64,000 bases of DNA from positions 5,370 through 69,369 of the forward strand of contig DAOTTZ010000119.1 in assembly GCA_034437535.1 (NCBI GenBank), written 5' to 3'. The number at the start of each line of letters is the position of its first letter. Position 1 is the stretch's first letter. Origin of the DNA: J038 sp034437535. GTDB taxonomy: Bacteria; Chloroflexota; Anaerolineae; Aggregatilineales; Phototrophicaceae. This document shows positions 1 through 8,631 of this stretch, one piece after another. Under the pieces are notes generated by a model. It was not told where the DNA came from. It worked only from the letters and a program-made list of their open reading frames with translations, and did no database searches. Made by a program: the position numbers and the translations under genes.

Positions 1-2
1 AT

Positions 3-2729
3 GAGATCCTGGCCCTGGTGGTGTGGTGGCTGGTGATTATCCTGTTCGGCATAGTGATCTGGCCGGTGTTGTTCGTCACGTTCCCCGGCCTGGGGGATCG
101 CGGGTATGGCTTCGCGAAGATCGTCGGCTTGACGGTAGTCGCGTGGCTAGCGTGGACGCTGGCGACCTTGCGTTTCCGAGTCTGGAATCAAGCTGGCATC
201 ATCTTGATCCTGCTGGCCCTGGGTGCGTTCAGCCTGTGGATTGCGTGGCGCAACCGGGAGGCCATTCTGCGCTATCTGCGGGCACGTTGGCGGCTCCTGC
301 TGACCATCGAATTTTTGTCATTGGTGATGTTCATCGCGTTTGTACTGGTGCGGATGCAGAACCCGGATCTGTGGCATAATTCCTACGGTGGCGAAAAGCC
401 GATGGACTTCGCGTATTTCAACGGCGTGCTCCGTAGTACGATCTTCCCGGCGATTGATCCCTGGTTCGCGAATGGCTACATCAATTATTACTACGTCGGC
501 TTTGTCATCGTCGGGACGCCTACTCTGTTGACCGGCATCGTGCCGGCGGTAGCCTATAACTTGATTCTGCCGACGTTGTTCAGCGTGACCGGCCTGGGTG
601 CGTTCAGTCTGGCGTTTAGCCTGGTGAATAGCTGGCGGCGGAGCCGTGACACTGAAGCCGAAAATGGCAAACGCCGCCAGCGCACGCTTGGTAATCCGTA
701 TCTGGCGGGTGTTGTCGCGCTGTTGATGGCGGTCGTGCTCGGCAACCTGGATACGATGCGTGTCTTCGGTAACGGCGTAGCTCAGCTTGGCGGTTATGAG
801 CAACCGCAGGGCCTGCAATGGTGGTATCAGAATCAACTGGTCGATGACTTCATCATGGAGAATGGCCGCCCGCCTGATCCGGCGCAAAATGCAGAGATCA
901 CACAGCTTGCCTTCCAGGAAGCGCAATCGGTGACGATCTTCGACCGCATCGCCTACGAGGTCGATAACACCACATCATTGATCGGTGGACTGGTGGGGGG
1001 CTTCGGGGAGATGCTCCAGGGTGCGACCCCGTCGATCAACGCCAGCCGCTGGTTCTGGGGGCCGACTCGTGTCATCGCAGAAATTCCTAACTCCGGTGAT
1101 GGTGCGATCAACGAGATGCCCTACTTCACGTTCCTGTACGGTGACCTGCACGCGCATATGATCGCCATGCCGTTGATGATCTTCGCGCTGGCGTTCGTCT
1201 TCCATGAGGTATTGATCGCCGGGCGCGATAGACGCAAGTTATGGATGCGTCTGCTGGCCCTGGCCCTGGGTGGATTGGTGATCGGGCTGTTCCAGGGGGT
1301 GAACACCTGGGATTACCCGACGTTTATGATCCTGGCGGTGTTGGGCCTGGGGTACGCCTGGTGGCTCAGTTGGGAGCAAATCTCGCGCTGGTCGCTGATG
1401 AGCATGGTCTTCCGGGTGGGTGGATTCCTGGTTCTGCAATGGCTGGCGGCCTTGCCGTTTACCTGGTTCTTCGCCAGCGGCATCACGGAGTTCATGCTGT
1501 GGGAAGGCAATAAGACGCCGCTGTGGGCGTATATCGACATACACGGTCTGTTCCTGTTCGTGATCGTCTCCATGCTCATGTGGGAGACAGCCCGTTGGGC
1601 GGCCTCGGTCAAAGTCGCTGATTTAAGAGGACGGCTGAACCGGATGTATCTGATCCTGGGTGGTTTCCTGTTCACATTGGGTGTGGCACTGGTGCTGGCG
1701 ATCATTGAGTATCAGGTCGCGTTGATTGTCCTGCCGCTCATCGCGTGGATCACGCTGTTGTTCTTCCGCCCCGGCCAATCGCGGGCCATGCAATATGTGC
1801 TGGTAGTCACCGGGCTGGCCCTGGCGATCACACTCGGCACGGAGTTTATCACCCTGCGGTTCGACAACGGACGCCAGAACACGATCTTCAAGTTTTACAT
1901 TCAGGTGTGGTTGATCTTTAGCGTGGTCGGTGGGGCGGCGGTTGCCTGGGTCGTGCAGAATTCGATGGCATGGCGGTCACGGTTGGCGGTGCCCTGGTAT
2001 ACCGTCTTCGGTCTGCTGTTCTTGATCGCGGCTATGTTCCCGATCACCGCGACACGGGCCAAGAATACCTTCCGGCTGGCCCCGGAAACGCCACCCACGC
2101 TCGACGGGTTGGCATATATGCAGTACGCCAATCACTTTGAGGGGATGCGTTGTATAGGCGGGGGCTATGGGTGTGGTGCATCGCAGGAGATCGGCACGAC
2201 CATTGACCTGACGAATGATTACAACGCCATCCGCTGGTTGCAGGAAAACGTGGAAGGCACCCCAACCATCATGGAGGCTCTATCGCTCCGGGTGTTGTAC
2301 CGCTGGGGCGGGCGCATCTCAGTCAATACCGGTCTGCCATCGGTTGTCGGCTGGGATTACCACCAGACACAGCAACGGTCGATTGGCCCGCTGAAGCAAT
2401 TGATCGAATCCCGCCGGGCCAACGTCAATGCGTTCTACGAGACGACCAGCATTGATGAAGCAGTGGACATCCTACGGTTTTATGACGTGCGCTACGTGAT
2501 CCACACGGATTATGAGGAGGCGCGGTATCGACCTGGCCCACAGGAGTCCGGACTCGGCGTTGAATCCGGGTTGGATAAGTTTCCGGTTATGGTCGCGCAG
2601 GGGTTGATGGACATCGCGTATCAAGAAGGTGGTGCGATTATTTACGAGGTGAATCAGGCCGCGTTGGATCGTGCGTTTGTCGCCCGGCTCAATGTGCTGG
2701 AACCGGTGATGATGGGAGGGGCGGAATAA
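3..2729 (+). CDS. YYY-type (DUF2298) polytopic membrane protein, 5' end cut by window
   Basis: Large integral membrane protein of the family seen in Chloroflexota and Archaea (Chlor_Arch_YYY / DUF2298), thought to be related to GT39/PMT-like glycosyltransferases; substrate unknown. The frame is open to the left edge (codons from base 3 read EILAL), so the GTG at 18 is probably internal and the true start lies outside. More than a dozen hydrophobic segments are visible. Family landmarks are EKPMDFAYFNG near residue 128, an INYYYVG motif near 153, a GDLHAH motif near 375, and QNTIFKFY near 625 in the GTG-numbered frame. The soluble C-terminal 200 residues follow the last membrane segment. The stop overlaps the start of the next gene by one base (TAATG), so the two YYY paralogues are translationally coupled. 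Family assignment is firm; enzymatic role is inference. Confidence 0.85.
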   Translation, partial: EILALVVWWLVIILFGIVIWPVLFVTFPGLGDRGYGFAKIVGLTVVAWLAWTLATLRFRVWNQAGIILILLALGAFSLWIAWRNREAILRYLRARWRLLLTIEFLSLVMFIAFVLVRMQNPDLWHNSYGGEKPMDFAYFNGVLRSTIFPAIDPWFANGYINYYYVGFVIVGTPTLLTGIVPAVAYNLILPTLFSVTGLGAFSLAFSLVNSWRRSRDTEAENGKRRQRTLGNPYLAGVVALLMAVVLGNLDTMRVFGNGVAQLGGYEQPQGLQWWYQNQLVDDFIMENGRPPDPAQNAEITQLAFQEAQSVTIFDRIAYEVDNTTSLIGGLVGGFGEMLQGATPSINASRWFWGPTRVIAEIPNSGDGAINEMPYFTFLYGDLHAHMIAMPLMIFALAFVFHEVLIAGRDRRKLWMRLLALALGGLVIGLFQGVNTWDYPTFMILAVLGLGYAWWLSWEQISRWSLMSMVFRVGGFLVLQWLAALPFTWFFASGITEFMLWEGNKTPLWAYIDIHGLFLFVIVSMLMWETARWAASVKVADLRGRLNRMYLILGGFLFTLGVALVLAIIEYQVALIVLPLIAWITLLFFRPGQSRAMQYVLVVTGLALAITLGTEFITLRFDNGRQNTIFKFYIQVWLIFSVVGGAAVAWVVQNSMAWRSRLAVPWYTVFGLLFLIAAMFPITATRAKNTFRLAPETPPTLDGLAYMQYANHFEGMRCIGGGYGCGASQEIGTTIDLTNDYNAIRWLQENVEGTPTIMEALSLRVLYRWGGRISVNTGLPSVVGWDYHQTQQRSIGPLKQLIESRRANVNAFYETTSIDEAVDILRFYDVRYVIHTDYEEARYRPGPQESGLGVESGLDKFPVMVAQGLMDIAYQEGGAIIYEVNQAALDRAFVARLNVLEPVMMGGAE

Positions 2730-5461
2730 TGCTCTTCGATTGGTTGGCGCGTGAAGGGTGGGTTGTCTTCAACTGGTGGTTGTTGTCTTCGGCCTTCGGG
2801 CTGACGGTTCTGCCTCTGCTGGTGCGGTTAGTGCCTGCGTTGCAGGATCGCGGTTACACCTTGATGCGGGTGGCGGGGTGGCTTTCGGTCGGCATTGTCT
2901 TCTGGCTGATGGGTGTGTTGGGGCTGGTGAATAACAGCGTCGGCAGTATTCTGCTGGCCTGGGCGGTCGTCGCCGGGGTTAGCATCAGTGTGTATCTCAA
3001 CGTGCAATCGCATGGCTTTAGTTGGCGCGTATGGTGGCGGGAAAACCGGGGCACGATCTTGCGGGCGGAGATTCTTTTCATCGTGTTGTTGTTCGGGTTT
3101 GCGTTGTTCCGGGCGGTGCAAAACGATTACACCGGCACCGAAAAGCCGATGGATCTGGCATTTATGAACGCCATCATGCAGAGCGATAACCTGCCACCCA
3201 ACGATCCCTGGCTTTCTGGCTATAGCATCAGCTATTACTACTTTGGATATTTGCTCTCCGCCATGAATGCGATGCTGGTGGGCGTGCCCGGTGCGGTGGG
3301 ATACAACATGCATCTGGCGTTGTTGTTTGCGCTCACCGGGGTGACGACGTTTGGCATCGGGTATAACCTGGTGCGCTCGAACCGCTGGCGGCCGGCTGGC
3401 CGGTTCACGGGTGAACTCACCGGTATGCTGGCGATGATCTTTGTGCTGTTCCTCAGCAACTTTCACATGCCCATCGTCGATATTCCCTACCAAAGCCGAG
3501 CATTTGACGATGCCTATTATCGCTTTTGGGATACGAAAAGCCGGGTAGAGCTTCCTAAAGACCGCGATCCAGTCACAGGCGAAGTCATCATCGACGACGC
3601 GACCGGAGACCCGGTTATCCGGGGGGCGGTCAGTTACTTCGACCCGGCCAACGCGAGCGACACTTTCTTATGGTGGTTTGACGCGGCGCGGACGATTACC
3701 GAACGACGATTGCCGGTCGAATTATCACCGGGAGATTATTACGATGCCAATCCGTTTGATGGTCAACCGGGAATACGCCTGACCGAACCGCTGACTTTGC
3801 CAGATGAGCGCGTAAACGAGGTGATCGACGAGTTCCCGGCGTTTAGTTTCCTGCTGGGGGATAGTCACCCGCATGTGATGGCTTTGCCGTTCGCGCTGTT
3901 GTCATTGGGGTTGGCGGTGAGCGTGCTCTATGCGTCCCGGTCGCCGGTTCGATGGCAGGTGGTGATCTATGGCGTGTGGATCGGTGCGTTGGTCTTCCTC
4001 AACACCTGGGATGTGCCGGTTTATATCATCGTGATCGTCGGGGCGGAGATGATCCGCCGGATGATGAAGCGTGGGGTTTTGCATTGGTCGGATATTGTGG
4101 CGTTGTTCGGGTTTGGCCTGGCCTTGCTGGGAATTACACTGGTAGTCTATCTGCCTTTCATCGTCGGCTTTGAGTCGCAACTGGGCGGCATCCTGCCAAA
4201 CGTGCTCTACCCGACGCGACCACAGCAGATGTTTTTGATGTTCGGCCCGTTCATCCTGTTGCTGGCGGTCTACCTGGGGGTGGAGTTGTGGCGCGGCTGG
4301 CGTCAGCAGGCGATGAATTGGTATATGTCATTGAGCCTGACGCTCGGTGTTTTGTTGGCACTTGGCATTTTAATGGGGCTGTTGGTCACGAACGGGACAA
4401 TTGACCCGACATACCGTGATTTGCTCCGGCAGTTGATCCCACCACCGGGCACTGAGCCAGCGTTGGCTTCATCTGGGGCGTGGGGGGCGGTCAATGCTGA
4501 GATCCTGGAGCGACGAATCATCACCTTGCCGACGTTACTTATGCTGGTGCTGGCCCTGGTGATCGTATTTGGGCGGTTGCTCCCGATGAACAGTCATCGG
4601 GAAGATCAAACGACTTATAACCCGGCCAGTGCTTTTGCACTGTTGTTGATCGGGTGCGCGGTTGGTCTGGTGTTGATTCCTGAATTTGTCTATCTGCGAG
4701 ATAACTTCAGCACGCGCATGAACACCGTCTTTAAGTTTTACTATCAAGCCTGGGTTTTACTGGGGGTTGCCAGTGCTTACGCCGTCTACTGGTTGATCTT
4801 CAGCGGGCAGGCTGGCCGGGTGTTGCGCTATGCTTACGGCGCGTTGACCGTGATCGTGTTGGGCGCGGGCTTGCTCTATTTTGCGGTGGGTGTCTATTCA
4901 CGCACATTCATCGAGACCGGGCTGGCAAACAACGCGGAACTTGTGTTATCGCTCGATGGGCGGGATAGCTTCACCAGCCCGTTGGATTATCAGGCCATCC
5001 AGTGCCTTGAAGAACGGGTGGGAGATCGTCAGGTGGTGGTGGCGGAGGCCATGCCCCAGGGACAGCGCACGAATTATAATTCGAACCATGCGCGGGTCGG
5101 CTCTTTGACCGGCATCCCGGTGGTGATGGGCTGGCCGGGGCATCAATCACAATGGCGCGGGCAGAGTTATGGTGAGGCGGTTGGCACGCGCCCGGATGAC
5201 TTGAATCAGTTATTTACAGCCGATTCCATCGCGCAGATCCGCCCGATCTTACGCCGCTATGAGATCGATTACATCTTGTATGGTAGCACCGAACAACTGC
5301 ATTATGGGGCCGCCGGAGAGCAAAAGTTCCTGGATAACTTTGAGTTGGTCTGCGATGCGTCGGAGATCAGTTCGGGGGGAGGGGCGCGTTCTAGCCGCGT
5401 TTACCGGGTGCCGGAGCTAACGAATGAATTTTTGACCGATCAGCTAGATGAACAATCCTGA
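2729..5461 (+). CDS. YYY-type (DUF2298) polytopic membrane protein, second copy
   Basis: A second, full-length paralogue (910 residues) of the preceding protein. It has the same order of landmarks: EKPMDLAFMNA near residue 139, SISYYYFGY near 170, GDSHPHVMALP near 380 (the DLHAH position of the first copy, here D-S-H-P-H), and MNTVFKFYYQAW near 660. A long loop between the N-terminal helices and the GDSHPH motif (about 250-370) is hydrophilic and probably extracytoplasmic. Many transmembrane helices precede a C-terminal soluble tail of about 190 residues. ATG overlaps the upstream stop by one base. The tandem arrangement suggests two subunits of one complex or two related transferases acting on lipid-linked sugars; that function is inference, no catalytic residue can be named with certainty. 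Confidence 0.85.
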   Translation: MLFDWLAREGWVVFNWWLLSSAFGLTVLPLLVRLVPALQDRGYTLMRVAGWLSVGIVFWLMGVLGLVNNSVGSILLAWAVVAGVSISVYLNVQSHGFSWRVWWRENRGTILRAEILFIVLLFGFALFRAVQNDYTGTEKPMDLAFMNAIMQSDNLPPNDPWLSGYSISYYYFGYLLSAMNAMLVGVPGAVGYNMHLALLFALTGVTTFGIGYNLVRSNRWRPAGRFTGELTGMLAMIFVLFLSNFHMPIVDIPYQSRAFDDAYYRFWDTKSRVELPKDRDPVTGEVIIDDATGDPVIRGAVSYFDPANASDTFLWWFDAARTITERRLPVELSPGDYYDANPFDGQPGIRLTEPLTLPDERVNEVIDEFPAFSFLLGDSHPHVMALPFALLSLGLAVSVLYASRSPVRWQVVIYGVWIGALVFLNTWDVPVYIIVIVGAEMIRRMMKRGVLHWSDIVALFGFGLALLGITLVVYLPFIVGFESQLGGILPNVLYPTRPQQMFLMFGPFILLLAVYLGVELWRGWRQQAMNWYMSLSLTLGVLLALGILMGLLVTNGTIDPTYRDLLRQLIPPPGTEPALASSGAWGAVNAEILERRIITLPTLLMLVLALVIVFGRLLPMNSHREDQTTYNPASAFALLLIGCAVGLVLIPEFVYLRDNFSTRMNTVFKFYYQAWVLLGVASAYAVYWLIFSGQAGRVLRYAYGALTVIVLGAGLLYFAVGVYSRTFIETGLANNAELVLSLDGRDSFTSPLDYQAIQCLEERVGDRQVVVAEAMPQGQRTNYNSNHARVGSLTGIPVVMGWPGHQSQWRGQSYGEAVGTRPDDLNQLFTADSIAQIRPILRRYEIDYILYGSTEQLHYGAAGEQKFLDNFELVCDASEISSGGGARSSRVYRVPELTNEFLTDQLDEQS

Positions 5462-5473
5462 CGGGGAGTTTGC

Positions 5474-7471
5474 ATGGATGCGGTAGTGACACAACGCGAT
5501 CAAACGCCTGATCGTACGACGATGACGATTACAGTTGAGTGGTTATTGTTCCTCAGCTTATTGAGCTTTTCGTTGTTGTTCCGGCTGGTGGGGTTAGGTG
5601 GTCCGGCGTTGACTGTGGATGAGGTAGAACCAGCCCTGGCCGCATGGCGTGTTGTCTCTCCAGACGCGCCGGGTAGCCCAATCGTGGCTGATTCGGTGAT
5701 GGCATTCTGGACGAATACCATCGGCATGAGCCTGATGGGGGGGCAGGCCGTCGCGGTGCGGCTGGTGACAGCGTTGGGTGGGGTTCTGCTCTCGCTTTCG
5801 CCGTTTTTGTTCCGTGATCTACTTGGCCCGGCGCGGACTTTCGTCACGTCATTATTTCTGGTGTTATCGCCGGTGCTATTGGGGGCGTCACGCTTTAGCA
5901 GTCCGGTTGTGTGGTCGTTACTATTTGCCTTGATTGGCCTGTGGGCGGTCTATCGTTGGTGGTCATTTGGCCGGGATCGCGCTCATGCGCTAACGGCATC
6001 GATTGCCTTTGCCGCGCTGATTTTCCTGGCTGAACCAGCGGGTATTCTGCTGGCGATTTTGCTGTTAATCGCTGGGGTGATTGCGGTGTCGATCACGATG
6101 ATGGATGTGGATATGGATCTGCCCGGTGATGATTATCTGGATGATTTGCGCTCTGCCTGGCGTGGATGGCCCTGGTCTGCCGGGTTAATGTTTGCCGGTC
6201 TGATGGTCTTCGTGGTGGCGACTGGCTTCATGCTCTACCCGGATGGTCTGGCGATCATCGGGGCGGGCCTGCAAGCGTTCCTGGATGGCTTGCGTACGTC
6301 ATCCCCCAGCGCGCCGGCCTTGTTCCCGCTGACGGTGACGTTGTTTTATGAGACATTCCTGGTGTTGACCGCCGCGATTGCGGTTGCGGCGTTGATCTGG
6401 TTACGTCAGGTGACCTTCATTGAGCGTTTTTTGATGGCCTGGGTGGGGTTGGCGGTGATCGCCGCTGTGATCTATCCTGGTGCGGTAGCGGCCCACGCGC
6501 TGTGGTTCGTGATCCCGTTAGCGGCCCTGGCGTCTTATGCCGTCGTCATCAGCCTGGAGACAGTCGCTCTGCCGGTGATCTGGTTGCCAGATTTGCTCGA
6601 CGATGAAGAACAACGCACCGCGCAGGCCGTCTGGGGAAAATGGTTGATCGCAACGGTGACGCTGGTCTTATTCCTGGCGGTCGGCACGCACTTTCAGATT
6701 ATGTCTCGTGGATTTTACATCGCCAACGCCGGTGACCTGGGAGACTTCATCGCCCGGTTGAACACAGCAAACTTTGAGACGTACACCATCAGCCTTGTCT
6801 GGTTTTTGATCTCGCTGTTATTGATCCTGGTCAGTTACTTCCTGGCGTCGAGTATCTGGGGTAGTGTGGTGCCGGCACAGGGGTTATTGTTGGGCATGGT
6901 CGCCTTCGGCTTGTTGACCAGTTTTGGCAGTGGCTTGAACCTGGTCGGTGAGCGGGCCAATGATCCAGCCGAGGTTTGGTTTACTGAAGGCACATCGGAA
7001 GAAGCGGCCCTGATGCGCGAGGTCTTGCTCGATCTCTCTTTCCGGGAGACGGAAAACTTCCCCTTGTTGCCGGTGGCGGTGGTCGGCCCGGATGATGATA
7101 TGGTGGCCTGGGAAGTGCGAGACTTCCCGAACACGACGTTTGTCGCGTCGGTGGATGATGCTTACGGCGCGGAGATCGTCATCGCGCCGTTGGATCTTAT
7201 CCAGTTGCCGGATGACCCCACCAGTTACCGCGAATTGCCGCTCGGCGCGGATTATGTCGGCCAGGATTTTGAGATCACGTCCGTGTGGCAGAGTGGCTGG
7301 TTGCGCGGGTTGCAATTTTTACCCTGGTGGTCAGATCGACTGACGACGGTTCAACCGTTTATCGTCGGCGAAAATGTTATTTTGCCGCAAAGTGGGCAAT
7401 CGGTCGTTGTCTGGGTGCGCCAGGATATATATGATAGCAATCCGTTTAATTTTGAGGATTTGCGACCATGA
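5474..7471 (+). CDS. GT39-like polytopic membrane protein
   Basis: Integral membrane protein of 665 residues, in the same transcriptional unit 12 bases after the second YYY gene. The N-terminus is cytoplasmic and polar (residues 1-19), then a first membrane helix and a short loop LTVDEVEPALAAW near residues 42-54. An acidic pair in the first extracytoplasmic loop is typical of GT39/ArnT/PMT-type (GT-C fold) glycosyltransferases that use a polyprenyl-phosphate sugar donor. About ten further hydrophobic helices follow and then a soluble C-terminal domain of about 170 residues. I cannot assign donor or acceptor. ATG start at 5474 is preceded by a GGGGAG-like ribosome site at 5462-5467. Probably acts with the two YYY proteins upstream and the Agl23-like protein downstream. 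Confidence 0.7.
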   Translation: MDAVVTQRDQTPDRTTMTITVEWLLFLSLLSFSLLFRLVGLGGPALTVDEVEPALAAWRVVSPDAPGSPIVADSVMAFWTNTIGMSLMGGQAVAVRLVTALGGVLLSLSPFLFRDLLGPARTFVTSLFLVLSPVLLGASRFSSPVVWSLLFALIGLWAVYRWWSFGRDRAHALTASIAFAALIFLAEPAGILLAILLLIAGVIAVSITMMDVDMDLPGDDYLDDLRSAWRGWPWSAGLMFAGLMVFVVATGFMLYPDGLAIIGAGLQAFLDGLRTSSPSAPALFPLTVTLFYETFLVLTAAIAVAALIWLRQVTFIERFLMAWVGLAVIAAVIYPGAVAAHALWFVIPLAALASYAVVISLETVALPVIWLPDLLDDEEQRTAQAVWGKWLIATVTLVLFLAVGTHFQIMSRGFYIANAGDLGDFIARLNTANFETYTISLVWFLISLLLILVSYFLASSIWGSVVPAQGLLLGMVAFGLLTSFGSGLNLVGERANDPAEVWFTEGTSEEAALMREVLLDLSFRETENFPLLPVAVVGPDDDMVAWEVRDFPNTTFVASVDDAYGAEIVIAPLDLIQLPDDPTSYRELPLGADYVGQDFEITSVWQSGWLRGLQFLPWWSDRLTTVQPFIVGENVILPQSGQSVVVWVRQDIYDSNPFNFEDLRP

Positions 7472-7487
7472 GGGTGTATATAGAGGT

Positions 7488-8078
7488 ATGACTGAGGAAA
7501 ATACCCAGGCCCTGGCATTGATCGACCGATGCTTGCAGGGCCACCAGACAGCCTATACCGAACTATATGATTTGTTTGCCACCGGGATCTACCGCCTGTG
7601 CTATAGCCTGGTCTTTAACGAGCAGGATGCCGAAGACGTGGTGCAGGAGGTGTTTGTCTATGCCTTCAAGAATTTGAAGCAGTACGATGCAAACAAGGCG
7701 GCCTTCAAGACGTGGTTGTACACAATCGCGGTCAGCCGGTGTCGCAATACATACCGGCGCAAACGCCCGATGCAAATCGACATCACACAGTTATTCGGGA
7801 TGAGCCTGGCCGCGCCATCGTCTCAAGGGCCGGAAGCACAGATGGCATATCGCGCCGCGTCTGATGCGCTGGTTAAAGCGTTGGCGAGTCTGCCGGGGAA
7901 TCTGCGTGAGGCGGTCGTCCTGCGTTATGGGCACGGCCTGACCTATCGCGAAATCGCAGAGGTGATGAACTGCCCACCGAAAACGGCAGAGAGCCGGGTT
8001 CGGCTGGCACATAATCATCTACGCAAGTTGCTGTATCCACAGGGTGTTGGTTTATTAGAGGAATTGTTGAGCTTTTGA
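7488..8078 (+). CDS. ECF-type RNA polymerase sigma factor
   Basis: Sigma-70 family factor of 196 residues with only regions 2 and 4, the extracytoplasmic-function layout. Region 2 carries DAEDVVQEVFVYAFKNL near residues 45-62 and FKTWLYTIAVSRCRN near 72-86. Region 4 carries LREAVVLRYGHGLTYREIA near 140-160, followed by the recognition helix. The frame stays open upstream to 7374 inside the previous gene, but the ATG at 7488 has an AGAGG site (7482-7486) and matches the family start, so I chose it. It begins 16 bases after the GT39-like gene and its stop abuts the anti-sigma gene. Position within a membrane glycosyltransferase-like operon suggests envelope-linked control, possibly autoregulation. 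Assignment as sigma factor is firm; regulon unknown. Confidence 0.93.
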   Translation: MTEENTQALALIDRCLQGHQTAYTELYDLFATGIYRLCYSLVFNEQDAEDVVQEVFVYAFKNLKQYDANKAAFKTWLYTIAVSRCRNTYRRKRPMQIDITQLFGMSLAAPSSQGPEAQMAYRAASDALVKALASLPGNLREAVVLRYGHGLTYREIAEVMNCPPKTAESRVRLAHNHLRKLLYPQGVGLLEELLSF

Positions 8079-8080
8079 TC

Positions 8081-8623
8081 ATGTTTCGCTACCGTTATTG
8101 CAAGGCACGGATGGCCGCTTATCTCAACGGGGAATTGCCCATCGATGTTCAGCGTCGGGTTGGTCGTTATATTGACCAGTGTGATGCCTGCTACCAGGAG
8201 TACACTCGCCAGCGGGCCTTACAGCGCGAGTTGCAGGCGACGCTCCCGGCATTGGGTACCCCCGGTGATGAACGACTGAGCCGAATGTGGGCCGGCATCC
8301 AGCAGAATTTGCACAGTCCGCCAAGACAACGCCAATCGGCGTTTCAATTGCGCTATGGGTTGGCGACGTTGCTGATGCTGGTGTTGGTCTTTTCCACGTT
8401 GCTAATCAGCGGGCCGAGTGTTTCCCCGGTGACGGCGACACTGGCAACCCCGGTGCGTGATTTTGCGCTGGTTGCCAACGCCACGCAGACCGCGACAGAT
8501 AACACCCCGCGTGAGGGGCCTATCGTGGCGACTGGAACCGAACACCCGATTTACCTGACCGATCTTGTTGATGTTACGGACGTTGCGCCGGTGGCGGCAC
8601 GTACCCCGGCGACGGATAACTAG
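8081..8623 (+). CDS. Membrane-anchored anti-sigma factor with zinc-finger-like N-terminus
   Basis: Predicted cognate anti-sigma factor, 180 residues. Residues 1-45 resemble the zf-HC2/ZAS domain: an early Cys (Cys7) then IDQCDACYQEY with a CxxC pair near residue 32-35, but the usual His four residues before that pair is Tyr (YIDQCDAC). One transmembrane helix (LATLLMLVLVFSTLLIS) near residues 90-110 separates it from an extracytoplasmic tail rich in Thr, Pro and Ala. Start ATG 8081 lies three bases after the sigma stop; a TTG at 8075 overlapping that stop is an alternative. The gene pair is the standard sigma/anti-sigma arrangement: the N-terminal domain would hold the sigma factor at the membrane until an envelope signal releases it. 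Confidence 0.8.
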   Translation: MFRYRYCKARMAAYLNGELPIDVQRRVGRYIDQCDACYQEYTRQRALQRELQATLPALGTPGDERLSRMWAGIQQNLHSPPRQRQSAFQLRYGLATLLMLVLVFSTLLISGPSVSPVTATLATPVRDFALVANATQTATDNTPREGPIVATGTEHPIYLTDLVDVTDVAPVAARTPATDN

Positions 8624-8631
8624 AGGATCTT

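Noticed and set aside
318..926. 202-residue minus-strand ORF inside the first YYY gene, and similar long antisense ORFs (2828-3493, 10576-11274, 37124-37612, 61352-61831)
   Set aside because: Low-complexity His/Arg/Gln-rich translations typical of antisense shadows in GC-rich coding DNA; no motifs.
7374..7487. Upstream extension of the sigma factor
   Set aside because: Overlaps the preceding gene in another frame; the ATG at 7488 has a ribosome site and matches the family start.
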